DNA of 64,000 nucleotides, taken from contig JAFXTE010000077.1 in assembly GCA_017525245.1 (NCBI GenBank), forward strand, positions 22,600-86,599, given 5' to 3'. The notes beneath the pieces were generated by a model that worked only from the letters and a program-made list of their open reading frames with translations, was not told the origin of the DNA and ran no database searches. This document shows positions 25,623-34,803 of this stretch, piece after piece. The translations under genes and the position numbers were made by a program. The stretch comes from Bacteroidales bacterium. GTDB taxonomy: Bacteria; Bacteroidota; Bacteroidia; Bacteroidales; WCHB1-69. Position 1 is the stretch's first letter, and each line of letters begins with the position of its first letter.

Positions 25623-25970
25623 ATGGAAAATCAAGACAAAAACGAAGTCCTCTCGCGTGCAGTGAAAGCAGGGAAAAGAACCTATTTCTTCGATGTCAAG
25701 AAAAGCAGGAATGAGGAGATGTATCTCACCATTACGGAAAGCAAACGCAAGTTTAACGCTGATAACGGAAACTTCTTCTACGAGAAACACAAAATATTCC
25801 TCTACAAGGAGGATTTTGAAAAATTCAAGAACGCTCTTACGGGTGTGATTGATTTCATTGAAAATGGCATTGTTCCTGAGGACACGTTCATTGAGAACGA
25901 CAATTTTGAGAAGACGGATGACGATATGGATTTAGGCATCACCTTTGATGACATAGATCTTTCATTATAA
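25623..25970 (+). CDS. PUR-domain nucleic-acid-binding protein (DUF3276)
   Basis: 115 aa. One PUR-alpha-like repeat (GKRTYFFDVKKSRNEEMYLTI, through KFKNALTGVIDFIEN), with an acidic C-terminal tail. PUR proteins of Bacteroidota and spirochaetes bind single-stranded DNA or RNA (family knowledge). It lies 1 bp before parA, a common arrangement in the phylum. Confidence 0.88.
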   Translation: MENQDKNEVLSRAVKAGKRTYFFDVKKSRNEEMYLTITESKRKFNADNGNFFYEKHKIFLYKEDFEKFKNALTGVIDFIENGIVPEDTFIENDNFEKTDDDMDLGITFDDIDLSL

Positions 25971-25971
25971 A

Positions 25972-26745
25972 ATGGGGAAAGTAGTAGCCATTGTAAACCA
26001 GAAAGGTGGAGTAGGGAAGACAACCACCGCCGTGAATCTGGCAGCGTCGTTGGCGCTGCTGGATTTTCGTGTGTTGTTGATTGATGCTGACCCACAGGGC
26101 AATGCATCCAGTGGTGTTGGTGTTTATCCGGACGACAACACCATAAGTATCTATGACTGCATTGTGAACGGTAAGATGGCCTCGGAGGCCGTTGTGGAAA
26201 CGAAAACCCCCAACCTCTATTTGATGCCAGCCACCATTCACCTTGTGGGTGCCGAAATCGAGATGATTTCTTTCGACCGTCGGGAATATCGGATGAAGGA
26301 CGCACTTACGGATGTCAGGAACGATTACGACTTTATCTTCATCGACTGTGCGCCGTCACTGGGCCTTGTCACCCTTAACGCGCTTGTCGCCGCCGATTCC
26401 GTCATCATTCCCGTGCAGTGCGAGTATTTCGCCCTCGAAGGTCTCGGCAAACTGCTCAACACAGTCCGTATCGTGCAGTCGAACATGAACCCAAATCTTT
26501 CCATTGAAGGAATTTTGATGACGATGTACACGAACCGCTTCAAGTCCTCCAACGCTGTCTATGAGGATGTGCGTTTCCATTGCCGCGACATCGTGTTCGA
26601 CACCGTCATCAACCGCACGGTGCGCTTGAGCGAGGCCCCGAGCTATGGGGTGCCTATCGCTGTCTATGACATCAAATCCGTTGGCCACGTCAACTACATG
26701 AACCTCGCCAAGGAGTTCTTGCTGAAGAACGGATACACCGTATAA
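25972..26745 (+). CDS. parA: Chromosome partitioning ATPase ParA
   Basis: 257 aa. Deviant Walker A KGGVGKTT (11-18), LLIDADPQGNAS near 35, and the ParA sequence FIDCAPSLGLVTLNAL. It works with ParB to segregate origins. Its neighbours parB and DUF5683 fit the chromosomal, not plasmid, locus. Confidence 0.95.
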   Translation: MGKVVAIVNQKGGVGKTTTAVNLAASLALLDFRVLLIDADPQGNASSGVGVYPDDNTISIYDCIVNGKMASEAVVETKTPNLYLMPATIHLVGAEIEMISFDRREYRMKDALTDVRNDYDFIFIDCAPSLGLVTLNALVAADSVIIPVQCEYFALEGLGKLLNTVRIVQSNMNPNLSIEGILMTMYTNRFKSSNAVYEDVRFHCRDIVFDTVINRTVRLSEAPSYGVPIAVYDIKSVGHVNYMNLAKEFLLKNGYTV

Positions 26746-26817
26746 TGAACAATGTTCAAAGTTCAATGTTCAAAGTTCAAAGTTCAAATCACTATTCACT
26801 AATCACTCTTCACAAAC
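26746..26817 (+). repeat. GTTCAA-type tandem repeats between parA and parB
   Basis: Units of AATGTTCAAAG / AGTTCAA repeat about five times (26748-26790), followed by TCACTATTCACTAATCACTCTTCAC. Confidence 0.8.
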
Positions 26818-26838
26818 ATTAATCTGAATCAAAATATT

Positions 26839-27714
26839 ATGCCAAAGAATGACAGACCATTAGGACGCGGATTGGAAGCGATGCTCGGCGGGATGGAGAT
26901 ACCCGTGCACAGTGAGCATACGCAGGTGGTAAGTGGTAATACTAACATCCGTGTTGAATCGATAGAAGCCAACCCCTATCAGCCACGCACTCGTTTCGAT
27001 GAAGAGTCGTTGGCGGAATTGGCCCAGTCCATCAAGACTTATGGGCTGATCCAGCCGGTGACAGTGCGTCCGGTAGGCAACGGCAAATACCAGCTCATTT
27101 CCGGAGAGCGACGTTTCCGTGCCGCGCAGTTGGCGGGATTGACTGAAATCCCTGCCTTTGTCCGCACTGTGGATGATGCCCTTTCCATCCAGATGGCTCT
27201 CGTGGAGAACATCCAACGCACCGACCTGAACGCTATCGAGATAGCCTTGAGCTACCAGATGCTCATGGAAGAATGTCATTTCACCCAAGAAGAACTGGCT
27301 GTCAAAGTAGGGAAGACCAACACGTCCATTTCCAACTACTTGCGTCTCCTCAAGCTTTCAACACCCGTGCAGGTGGCCGTGCGCGACAACCAGATCGCCA
27401 TGGGGCATGCCCGCGCATTGGTTCCTGTGGAGGACGAGGCGTTACAAGCCAAATTGGTACAGCAGATTATCAAAGATCAACTGTCTGTGAGACAGACTGA
27501 ATCGTTGGTGAAATCCGCCTTGGAGGGCACCCGTAACAAAAAGTCGAAGGTGAAAATAACCCTTTCCGATGAAGTGCGCAACGCCCAGACCGCCTTGGGG
27601 AAGAAATTGAACACAAAGGTGAATATCAAGAAAGATATCTCGGGGAAGGGCACGATTCAAATTCCGTTCTCCTCCGACGAAGAGTTAAAACATATTCTGG
27701 ACGTTTTGCAATAA
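26839..27714 (+). CDS. parB: Chromosome partitioning protein ParB
   Basis: 291 aa. The N-terminal CTPase/ParB domain has NPYQPR (45-50) and GERRFRA (89-95); the central helix-turn-helix is at about 130-185; a C-terminal dimerisation part follows. It binds parS and spreads as a CTP clamp (family knowledge). I found no parS consensus site in the window. Confidence 0.95.
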   Translation: MPKNDRPLGRGLEAMLGGMEIPVHSEHTQVVSGNTNIRVESIEANPYQPRTRFDEESLAELAQSIKTYGLIQPVTVRPVGNGKYQLISGERRFRAAQLAGLTEIPAFVRTVDDALSIQMALVENIQRTDLNAIEIALSYQMLMEECHFTQEELAVKVGKTNTSISNYLRLLKLSTPVQVAVRDNQIAMGHARALVPVEDEALQAKLVQQIIKDQLSVRQTESLVKSALEGTRNKKSKVKITLSDEVRNAQTALGKKLNTKVNIKKDISGKGTIQIPFSSDEELKHILDVLQ

Positions 27715-27749
27715 ATCGTTAACATCAGCGTTAGCTTGTTGCAAATGTG

Positions 27750-28334
27750 ATGATTATGAGAATGAAGAAGCAGATTTTTGTGGGTGTTATATTGCTCTGC
27801 ATGAGTCTGTTCGCTTATTCCCAAGAAATTACCTCACCGAAGGTCTCTCGTGTGAAAGCACATGATTCGCTGAAGGTTGCCAAACATAGTCCGACGGCCG
27901 CGATGCTGTATTCCATCATTCCAGGTGGCGGGCAGATTTATAACCGCAAATATTGGAAAGTGCCTATTATCTATGGCTTGTTTGAGGTGTCCGGCTATTT
28001 TTTGTACAAATACACGTCTGACATGCTCTTGTACAGAAGGGAATTTATCAACCGTCGCGATGGGCATACAGACTTGCTGATTCCCGGATTGGCCAATTCT
28101 GATGACGAGAACATCCTTTCCATGCACCAAAAGGCGCTCCGCAATATGGAAATCAGTCTTGCGGCCACCGCCCTCATCTATACACTAAACTTTATCGATG
28201 CCATGGTGGATGCGCACCTCTACTACTTTGATGTTTCTGATGATTTGTCGCTGTATTGGAGCCCGATGTTGTTGCCGACCCCGGGCAGCACCTCGCCATC
28301 ATACGGCATCTCAGTGGCTTTGAGCTTCAAATAA
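27750..28334 (+). CDS. DUF5683 domain protein
   Basis: About 194 aa from the ATG at 27750 (ATGs at 27756 and 27762 also possible; a GTG lies at 27747). Signal peptide, then the DUF5683 pattern SIIPGGGQIYNRKYWKVP and further hydrophobic segments. It stands after parB, where this family is usually found in Bacteroidota. Function unknown; probably an envelope protein. Confidence 0.85.
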   Translation: MIMRMKKQIFVGVILLCMSLFAYSQEITSPKVSRVKAHDSLKVAKHSPTAAMLYSIIPGGGQIYNRKYWKVPIIYGLFEVSGYFLYKYTSDMLLYRREFINRRDGHTDLLIPGLANSDDENILSMHQKALRNMEISLAATALIYTLNFIDAMVDAHLYYFDVSDDLSLYWSPMLLPTPGSTSPSYGISVALSFK

Positions 28335-28490
28335 CTACTTAGACTTAAACTTAGACTTAGACTTAGACTTAAACTTAGACTTAGACTTAGACTTAAACTT
28401 AAACTTAGACTTAGACCCTTGAACATTGAACATTGAACATTGAACATAGACCCTTGAACATAGACCCTTGAACTTTAAACTTTAAACTAA
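28335..28490 (+). repeat. CTTAGA hexamer and GAACATT tandem repeats
   Basis: About thirteen CTTAGA/CTTAAA units (28338-28418), then CTTGAACATT units and CTTTAAACTTTAAAC (to 28490), between DUF5683 and the thioredoxin-family gene. Confidence 0.9.
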
Positions 28491-28494
28491 AATA

Positions 28495-29598
28495 ATGACC
28501 AAATCCAATATCATCTTAGCCGCATTTGTCCTGTTCATGCTCCCATTTGGGCTTTCGGCGCAGAATTGTCATATTACGGGACGAGTCGCCGTGCCGGCAC
28601 TGCAGGGCAAGAAAATCGCAGTGCTGAATATGAATACCGGCAAGTCGTTGACATCCACAAAGATAGTGGACAGCGTTTTTACATTGGACATCGATGTGTC
28701 GGAACCGTTCGTGGGCATGCTAAAGACGGATCCTCAAAACAACAATGCCCGCAGTTACTATTACCTGCGCATTGTTGGCGAACCAGGCAATATCTACGCC
28801 GACTTGGTGACCGATTCGTTGTCTGGAACGCCGCTTAATGACCGGTTCTATGACTTTTCCAAAAGGTGCAATAATGAGGTAAGTGTCATCAACGCCTATT
28901 ATTCTAAACTGGATCAGTTGATTTCTAAGCCAAGGGAGGAGCGGGAGAAATTGGCGCAGGAGTATCAAAACAGGACCACGATGCTCTTTCTCATGGTAAA
29001 AGACACTTACACCGCTAACAAGTCGAATGCCATGGGCGCACTTGTTATGGAGAATTATCTGGAATATGAGGCGGAAGATTATGAGTCGGTGGTGGAAATG
29101 TTGGAAGGGGCAGCTCCTGTGGTAACTACATATCAGCCTCTTAAGACGAAACTGGCGGCGATGGAAAAAATTAGCCACACGGCAGCGGGCAAACCGTTTA
29201 TTGACCTTAACTTGACGGACTATAAGACAAAGAAACCAGTAAAGTTGAGTAAGGTGATCAACGGCAAGGTCGCTCTTATCGACTTCTGGGCTTCCTGGTG
29301 CGGACCGTGTCGCCGTGAAATCCCCTACATCAAGAAAATTCACGAACAATATGGTGGCAAGGACTTTGTGGTAATCAGTCTCAACGTGTGGGACAAACCC
29401 GAGGCGCAGGCCAAAGCTATCAAGGATTTGGGCATGACGTGGACACAGCTGACCGATGCCACCCGGAATGCAACCGATACCTACGGCGTTGATGGTATTC
29501 CGCAGATACTGCTCATCGGCAAGGACGGGAAAATCATTGCCCGTGATTTGAGAGGGGAAGAAATCGAGAAGGCCGTGAAAAAAGCATTGGAAAAATAG
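28495..29598 (+). CDS. TlpA-like thioredoxin-family protein with DUF4369-like N-terminus
   Basis: 367 aa: signal peptide (1-22), an N-terminal beta domain of DUF4369 type (about 25-110), helical middle, and a C-terminal thioredoxin-fold domain (about 240-367) with WCGPC (Cys269, Cys272) and cis-Pro in DGIPQ. A periplasmic or outer-envelope thiol-disulfide oxidoreductase, of the kind common in Bacteroidota. Confidence 0.88.
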   Translation: MTKSNIILAAFVLFMLPFGLSAQNCHITGRVAVPALQGKKIAVLNMNTGKSLTSTKIVDSVFTLDIDVSEPFVGMLKTDPQNNNARSYYYLRIVGEPGNIYADLVTDSLSGTPLNDRFYDFSKRCNNEVSVINAYYSKLDQLISKPREEREKLAQEYQNRTTMLFLMVKDTYTANKSNAMGALVMENYLEYEAEDYESVVEMLEGAAPVVTTYQPLKTKLAAMEKISHTAAGKPFIDLNLTDYKTKKPVKLSKVINGKVALIDFWASWCGPCRREIPYIKKIHEQYGGKDFVVISLNVWDKPEAQAKAIKDLGMTWTQLTDATRNATDTYGVDGIPQILLIGKDGKIIARDLRGEEIEKAVKKALEK

Positions 29599-29617
29599 TC
29601 CGTTTTTTGTACTTTTG
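29587..29617 (+). promoter_or_regulatory. Promoter of the toxin-antitoxin pair
   Basis: TTG (29587-29589), 20 bp spacing, TACTTTTG (29610-29617). The -33 element lies inside the end of the thioredoxin-family gene. TA transcription probably reads into dapB. Confidence 0.6.
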
Positions 29618-29642
29618 CACTTTGAAACAAAGGATTAGACGT

Positions 29643-29891
29643 ATGACTGCTGTAGAATTACAAACCGAACTGTTGCGAGAAATCTCTCCCATTGCAGAAG
29701 ACGAGGGGTTGATGCGCAAGGTGATTAATTATGTTAGAGATCTCGTCCGCATTAAAGATGAGGAGGTCGAGACCAAAGAAGATGTCGTTGGAAACATACG
29801 TGAAGCATTTGCCGAATTTAAACAATATAAGGAAGGTCAACTTGAATTTCAAACTGCCGATGATTTACTAAATGAACTTCGTACATTATGA
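29643..29891 (+). CDS. Putative type II antitoxin
   Basis: 82 aa, acidic, from the ATG at 29643 (26 bp after a -7 box). Helical N-terminal part and a C-terminal segment ADDLLNEL, as in short antitoxins that bind a RelE/ParE toxin. It overlaps the toxin gene by four bases. No clear DNA-binding fold recognised. Confidence 0.7.
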   Translation: MTAVELQTELLREISPIAEDEGLMRKVINYVRDLVRIKDEEVETKEDVVGNIREAFAEFKQYKEGQLEFQTADDLLNELRTL

Positions 29892-30232
29892 ACTGTAGAA
29901 TCGTTGTCACTCCGACTTTTTCTCGTGAATCTAAAAAACTATCCAAACGCTATCCTTCATTTGCGGACGATTTTGAAAGTTTTCTTCTTAATCTGAAGGA
30001 AAACCCATCGTCGGGAACTTCTATAGGGCATGGGATTCATAAAATTCGTTTCGCAATAACCTCAAAAGGCAAAGGAAAACGCGGTGGAGCAAGAGTCATT
30101 TCGCATGTTAACGTTGTACTTGAACTAAATCAACAAGAGGTGACTTTGTTAACAATATACGACAAGTCCTATAAAGAAAATATAACAAATCAGGAAATAA
30201 TACAATTATTGCAAGAAGCAGGAATCGAATAA
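29888..30232 (+). CDS. RelE/ParE-family toxin
   Basis: 114 aa, basic. N-terminal VVTPTFSRESKKLSKRYPSF with helix pair, then IHKIRFAITSKGKGKRGGARVI, and the strand end LLTIYDKSYKENIT, the outline of RelE-superfamily toxins. Such toxins cleave mRNA at the ribosome or block gyrase (family knowledge). The TAATG overlap joins its stop with the dapB start, so dapB may depend on this transcript. Confidence 0.8.
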   Translation: MNCRIVVTPTFSRESKKLSKRYPSFADDFESFLLNLKENPSSGTSIGHGIHKIRFAITSKGKGKRGGARVISHVNVVLELNQQEVTLLTIYDKSYKENITNQEIIQLLQEAGIE

Positions 30233-30951
30233 TGAAAGTCGCAATATTAGGATACGGGAAAATGGGCCACATCGTGGAGAAAGTGCTGCTGGAGCGGCGG
30301 CACGAAGTTGTGGCCGTCATCGACAACGAGGCGGACTGGCAGCGTCTTGACCGTGAATTCCGTTCTGCGGAGGTTGCCATTGACTTTTCCGAACCGGGTG
30401 TCGCGGTGCCGAACATGCTCCGCGCATTCGAGGCGCATGTCCCGATTGTGGTGGGCACCACTGGCTGGCACGAACGCCTCGAAGAGGTGCGTCAGGCTTG
30501 TGCCGCACACAACGGACGTTTGGTTTATGGCGCCAACTTCAGCATCGGGGTCAATATTTTCTTCAAAGTCAACCAATTGTTAGCCAAGTTGATGAATAAT
30601 CAAGACCGATACAAGGTGGCGATGGAGGAAACTCACCATATCCACAAGAAAGATGCACCGAGCGGCACCGCCATCCACCTTGCGAAGGATATTGTCAGCG
30701 AGGTCGATTCGCTGCAGGACTGGCGGTTGACTCCTTGTGACCATACGAATGTGGTGCCTATAACGGCCATCCGCGAGGGCGAAGTCCCCGGCACGCATAA
30801 GATCGTGTGGGAATCTCCCGAAGACACTATCGAAATCACCCATACCGCCCACGGCCGCGAAGGCTTCGCCCGTGGCGCCGTCCACGCCGCCGAATGGCTG
30901 GTGTCGCGGCCTTCTGGCGTGTATCCGTTTGAGAAAACAATTGATATTTGA
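30232..30951 (+). CDS. dapB: 4-hydroxy-tetrahydrodipicolinate reductase
   Basis: 239 aa. The N-terminal Rossmann motif is GYGKMG (7-12), with VGTTGW near 80, EETHHIHKKDAPSGTA (about 128-143) holding the catalytic His and Lys, and the end FEKTIDI. Converts the dihydrodipicolinate precursor in lysine and meso-diaminopimelate synthesis. Short form usual for Bacteroidota. Confidence 0.95.
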   Translation: MKVAILGYGKMGHIVEKVLLERRHEVVAVIDNEADWQRLDREFRSAEVAIDFSEPGVAVPNMLRAFEAHVPIVVGTTGWHERLEEVRQACAAHNGRLVYGANFSIGVNIFFKVNQLLAKLMNNQDRYKVAMEETHHIHKKDAPSGTAIHLAKDIVSEVDSLQDWRLTPCDHTNVVPITAIREGEVPGTHKIVWESPEDTIEITHTAHGREGFARGAVHAAEWLVSRPSGVYPFEKTIDI

Positions 30952-30963
30952 AACGAGTCTACC

Positions 30964-30989
30964 GAGCTCTTGCCCCTTCGGGGCTGCTC
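30964..30989 (+). other. Stable UUCG hairpin after dapB
   Basis: GCCCC-TTCG-GGGC with partially paired flanks GAGC/GCTC. No T-tract follows, so a classical terminator is doubtful; it may be a dispersed hairpin or an mRNA processing/stability element. Confidence 0.5.
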
Positions 30990-30998
30990 AAGGAAGCT

Positions 30999-31031
30999 AT
31001 TCATCATTCATCATTCATAATTCATAATTAG
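30999..31031 (+). repeat. TTCATCA/TTCATAA tandem repeat before lepB
   Basis: Units ATTCATC and ATTCATA repeat four times just before the lepB start. Confidence 0.75.
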
Positions 31032-31035
31032 AAAG

Positions 31036-32673
31036 ATGTTCATATCAAAAACCGCATTAATTATCATCCTCATCATCTCCTTCCTCGGCTGGCAGGTCGG
31101 GATGTGGGGCATTTTCAAGAAAGCAGGGCTGAAGCCGTGGCTGTCACTGGTTCCGTTCTACAACATCTGGTTGTGGATCAAGGAGGTTATCGGCCGCAAA
31201 TGGTGGTGGATGCTGCTGTTCCTGATTCCGTATCTCGGCATTTTCATGTTCTTCTACATGATCTGGGAGACCATCCGGCAGTTCAACAAATACAGCTACT
31301 TGCCGCTGATTTTCGGCACGCTGTTCTTCCCGTTTTACCTGCCTTATTTGGGATTCTCGCCGAAGGAGCAGTATGTCACGCCGGAGAATCTGGAGCGTCC
31401 GAAGAAGACCTCTGCGCGTTCCTGGGGAGATGCGCTGATTTTCGCGGTGGCCGCCGCCTACATCATCCGTTCCTGCTGGTTCGAACTATACACCATCCCG
31501 ACTTCCTCCATGGAAAGCTCCTTGATGATTGGCGACTTCCTTTCCGTGAGCAAGGTTGCGTATGGTGTCCGTGCACCGCAAACCCCGTTAGCTATTCCGT
31601 TTATCCACAACAAGCTGCCTAAGACCGAGGTGAAATCTTATTCGGAAATCATCAAGCTGCCCTATATGCGTTCCAAGGCGTTGAAACCGATAAAACGCAA
31701 CGATGTGGTGGTCTTCAACTATCCTGACGGTGACACGGTCGTGGTGGAAAGGCAAGCGGAAAGTTACTACGCCATCGTCCGTGAATACGAGACGATGCTT
31801 AACCCGAATGCGAGCATGGCGGAGAAAAACAACGTGTTCCGCCGTTACGCACCCGAATACATTCAACAGTTACGGATGAAATATCCCGGCGCGTATGTGC
31901 CCGGGAAGGGTAGGGAAGCGGTCTGGAACGAATACAAGGTGATTGCCCGTCCCGTTGACAAGCGCGAAAACTATGTGAAACGCTGCATCGGTACCCCAGG
32001 AGACAAGTTGCAAATTATCGACAGACAGGTTTATATTAACGGAGAGAAGGCGGTCAATCCCGACCGTATCCAATATGCCTGCCTGATTTCTCACCCTACA
32101 GGTCTGCAACTTTCTAAAAAGGAACGCAAGAATCTGAATATCAATGAAGAAGATATGCAGCAGGTGGATGTCAACCGTTATGTGGCGATGTTGAATGGAG
32201 AGCAGCAGGACATTATCAAGAAAAAAGGTTTTGATGTGCAGATTTTGGAGGAGGAAGAGGGTGTCTATAGTCCTGACATTTTCCCGCACGACAGCAACTA
32301 CAAGTGGAACAAGGACTTTTTCGGTCCGTTGACGATTCCGCAAAAGGGCGCCACCGTGCAGATTTCGCCCGAGAACATCGCTCTTTACGAGAAAATCATC
32401 CATAACTATGAAGGCCATGATTTACAGGTAAAAGACGGGAAGGTTCTCATTGACGGACAGGTTGCCACCTCCTACACCTTTGCGATGGATTACTACTTCA
32501 TGATGGGCGACAACCGCCACAACAGCGCTGACTCCCGTTTCTGGGGCTTCGTGCCGGAAGACCACATCGTGGGCAAAGCCTCCATCGTGTGGCTCTCCCT
32601 CGACAAGTTCAAGACTTGGAGCGACAAAGGGAAAGTGAGATGGAAGAGGATGTTCAAGAAGATACGGATGTAA
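31036..32673 (+). CDS. lepB: Signal peptidase I, long Bacteroidota form
   Basis: 545 aa. The N-terminal half has several membrane helices (DUF5684-like start), then the S26 peptidase: PTSSM with catalytic Ser158, and [10 protein letters not shown] with the general base Lys315, then [14 protein letters not shown] near the C-terminus. A long insertion separates the boxes, as usual for this phylum. It removes signal peptides from exported proteins. It follows dapB, as in many relatives. Confidence 0.95.
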   Translation: MFISKTALIIILIISFLGWQVGMWGIFKKAGLKPWLSLVPFYNIWLWIKEVIGRKWWWMLLFLIPYLGIFMFFYMIWETIRQFNKYSYLPLIFGTLFFPFYLPYLGFSPKEQYVTPENLERPKKTSARSWGDALIFAVAAAYIIRSCWFELYTIPTSSMESSLMIGDFLSVSKVAYGVRAPQTPLAIPFIHNKLPKTEVKSYSEIIKLPYMRSKALKPIKRNDVVVFNYPDGDTVVVERQAESYYAIVREYETMLNPNASMAEKNNVFRRYAPEYIQQLRMKYPGAYVPGKGREAVWNEYKVIARPVDKRENYVKRCIGTPGDKLQIIDRQVYINGEKAVNPDRIQYACLISHPTGLQLSKKERKNLNINEEDMQQVDVNRYVAMLNGEQQDIIKKKGFDVQILEEEEGVYSPDIFPHDSNYKWNKDFFGPLTIPQKGATVQISPENIALYEKIIHNYEGHDLQVKDGKVLIDGQVATSYTFAMDYYFMMGDNRHNSADSRFWGFVPEDHIVGKASIVWLSLDKFKTWSDKGKVRWKRMFKKIRM

Positions 32674-32757
32674 ACAGTTAGCAGTTAGCAGTTAGCAGTT
32701 GTGCGCTGGCGAGCACCCTAAACCTTGAATTTTGAACCTTGAGCTTGAAACTTGAAA
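32672..32757 (+). repeat. GTTAGCA and CTTGAA short repeats after lepB
   Basis: Three GTTAGCA units right after the lepB stop, then TTGAA-type units (CCTTGAATTTTGAACCTTG and so on). Confidence 0.8.
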
Positions 32758-32770
32758 CTACCTCGATACG

Positions 32771-32813
32771 AAAAAAAAGAACGAGACACCAAATGACGTC
32801 TCGTTCTTTTTTT
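32771..32813. terminator. Bidirectional terminator between lepB and tRNA-Val
   Basis: AAGAACGAGAC and GTCTCGTTCTT pair around a 10-nt loop, flanked by A-run and T-run, so it should end transcription of lepB on plus and the tRNA on minus. Confidence 0.85.
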
Positions 32814-32814
32814 G

Positions 32815-32889
32815 TGGGAACTACTAGATTCGAACTAGTGACCCCCTGCTTGTAAGGCAGGTGCTCTAAACCAACTGAGCTAAGCTCCC
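32815..32889 (-). tRNA. tRNA-Val (anticodon UAC)
   Basis: 75 nt. Acceptor arms GGGAGCT and AGTTCCC pair with one G-U; D-arm GCTC..GAGC; anticodon stem CCTGC/GCAGG with anticodon TAC at 32852-32854 (minus strand); T-arm with GTTCGAATC. The discriminator base is A. CCA is not encoded. Confidence 0.95.
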
Positions 32890-32905
32890 TGTCAATATGA
32901 CGCTG

Positions 32906-32913
32906 CAAAAATA
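32906..32913 (-). promoter_or_regulatory. -7 box of the tRNA-Val gene
   Basis: TATTTTTG on the minus strand, 17 bp before the tRNA 5' end. Confidence 0.6.
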
Positions 32914-33004
32914 CACTTTTTTTTTTATATCCCGAAATTTATTTTTGTTTTGCCGTTGATAGCGGCATTATCGTAATAGTCTAAGTTTAAGTTACTTGTC
33001 TATG

Positions 33005-33589
33005 TCAAAAAATCACGCCGGCGGAAATCCCGATGTATTGCGGCTTTTGTCCTTCCTTGTTTTGGAAGAAATGTTGGAATGAGTAGCGGTAATCAACGCC
33101 TATGGTGATGTATCCGAGCCGCATGTCAAATCCCGCTGTCAGCAGCACCCAATGCTTCTTGATGTTCTCTTTGCTGTACCCTAAATTGTTTTCCGTGACT
33201 TTCAGCAGCGGTTGGTAGGAGATGCCCACTTGCGGCATGAAGGAGATCTTTTTTGTGATTCGCACATCACCGACCACTTTGACCGGGATGACTAAGTAAC
33301 GGTTCTCCACCAGATCGTCGGTGACGCTGTCGTTCGGGAGTGTTACTCTGAACCTGTTTTTGAAGTACTGGTATCCAAACCCGATTTCGCCATAGACATA
33401 TTTTCCCGCACGGAAATAACCGCCGAAATGCACCGTTCTTGTGCCGGTCAGATAATCCACATCGGTGTAGTTATGGACTATCGGAAACTGCGTCCCAATC
33501 TTAAAGCCAATCTGATACCAATTCTCTTTTTGTGCGCTGACAATCGTTGCCGTCATCGCCAAAACCGTTATTATTATCCACTTTTTCAT
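33005..33589 (-). CDS. Outer-membrane beta-barrel protein
   Basis: 194 aa, signal peptide (1-19) and alternating strands ending in IGISAGVIF. Small barrel of the PorT-like type. It lies 19 bp after pth, at the end of the pth operon. Function unknown. Confidence 0.8.
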   Translation of the reverse strand: MKKWIIITVLAMTATIVSAQKENWYQIGFKIGTQFPIVHNYTDVDYLTGTRTVHFGGYFRAGKYVYGEIGFGYQYFKNRFRVTLPNDSVTDDLVENRYLVIPVKVVGDVRITKKISFMPQVGISYQPLLKVTENNLGYSKENIKKHWVLLTAGFDMRLGYITIGVDYRYSFQHFFQNKEGQKPQYIGISAGVIF

Positions 33590-33608
33590 CGTGTTCTCAT
33601 TTCATCGT

Positions 33609-34238
33609 TCATTCATCGTCCTTCTTCGCTTCTTCCTCTTCCATCGCCTTCGCACGCTCAGTCTCCTTCGTGTTGAACTGGTTCATGGTGAGTTGCATTC
33701 CAACCGTAACGAAGGATTTCACGGCGCTCACGGCGCGTTCGATGCAGGGCTCCACGAGCTTGAGCTCTTCGGAGGAGAACCGCCCCAGCACATAATCGAC
33801 TTGGTAGCCTTGGGCGTAGTTTTTGCCGATACCGCAGCGCATACGCGGGATGTCGGTGCGCTCAAGGGTTTCGATAATGTCGCCGATGCCGTTGTGGGTG
33901 CCGCCGCCGCCTTTTGGCTTTAGCTTGAAGATACCGAGCGGCAGGTCAATGTCATCGTAGATGACCAGACAGTGGTCAACGGCCACGTTCTCTTCAGCAA
34001 GCCAGTATTTAACAGCTTTGCCGCTAAGATTCATGTAGGTGGTTGGCATGATGATAACTAACTCGCGGCCTTTGAACGAGGCGCGTGCTACGTACGCTAA
34101 ACGGTCGCTCTTGAACTCCGCTTTGAAGGCTTTTGCCACAGCGTTGGCCACCTCGAACCCGTAGTTGTGGCGTGTGCCGGCGTATTGTTGTTCGGCATTG
34201 CCCAAACCCACAATCAGATAACGTTTTTCATTCTCCAT
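33609..34238 (-). CDS. pth: Peptidyl-tRNA hydrolase
   Basis: 209 aa. GLGNAEQQYAGTRHNYGF (11-28) with catalytic His24, TYMNLSG near 63, and the KGGGGTHNGI loop around 105. It frees tRNA from peptidyl-tRNA dropped by ribosomes. A charged C-terminal tail (about 185-209) is longer than in E. coli. Overlaps rsmD by 11 bp. Confidence 0.96.
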   Translation of the reverse strand: MENEKRYLIVGLGNAEQQYAGTRHNYGFEVANAVAKAFKAEFKSDRLAYVARASFKGRELVIIMPTTYMNLSGKAVKYWLAEENVAVDHCLVIYDDIDLPLGIFKLKPKGGGGTHNGIGDIIETLERTDIPRMRCGIGKNYAQGYQVDYVLGRFSSEELKLVEPCIERAVSAVKSFVTVGMQLTMNQFNTKETERAKAMEEEEAKKDDE

Positions 34239-34800
34239 CCGTCTCCTCGCTTTCTTCTTCGGACATGTTCACAAAAAAGGAAAAATGGAGTTTGCCATAG
34301 CGGCGGTGGTCGTAGAATTTTGGATGGCCGGAAAAATCATGTATTCCGGAATGCTCCATCACCAACCATCCGTCGGGAAGCAGCAATTCATGATCGAACA
34401 CGTTGTCGATGACTTTTTCGATGTTGGGAAGGTCGTATGGCGGGTCGGCGAAGATGATGTTGAACTTCTGTCGGCAGGCAGCAGTGTAGGCGAATGCGTC
34501 CTGCCGGATGACCGTCACCTGGTCGTTATACTGCAATTGGTCGATGGTTTTCTGTATGAATTTGGTACACAGCAGGTTCTCGTCAACAGCCACCACTGAC
34601 AATGCGCCTCGTGAGGCAAATTCGTATGTGATGTTGCCTGTGCCGGAAAAAAGGTCCAGCACTCTGACGTTGTCCAAATAAAAGTAGTTGTTCAGGATGT
34701 TGAACAGGCTTTCCTTGCCCATATCCATGGTCGGTCGCACCGGAAGGTTGCTGGGTGCAACGATATGACGGCCTCGGTTTTTCCCACTGATGATTCTCAT
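34228..34800 (-). CDS. rsmD: 16S rRNA (guanine966-N2)-methyltransferase
   Basis: 190 aa. MRIISGKNRGRHI start; SAM-binding LDLFSGTGNIT; catalytic motif FADPPYDLP. Acts on the 30S subunit during assembly. It follows the DUF3822 gene by 3 bp, a usual neighbour in Bacteroidota. Confidence 0.95.
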   Translation of the reverse strand: MRIISGKNRGRHIVAPSNLPVRPTMDMGKESLFNILNNYFYLDNVRVLDLFSGTGNITYEFASRGALSVVAVDENLLCTKFIQKTIDQLQYNDQVTVIRQDAFAYTAACRQKFNIIFADPPYDLPNIEKVIDNVFDHELLLPDGWLVMEHSGIHDFSGHPKFYDHRRYGKLHFSFFVNMSEEESEETDGE

Positions 34801-34803
34801 GCC

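Noticed and set aside
28335-28490. CRISPR array
   Set aside because: Repeat units are only 6-10 nt, without spacers of constant length and without cas genes nearby.
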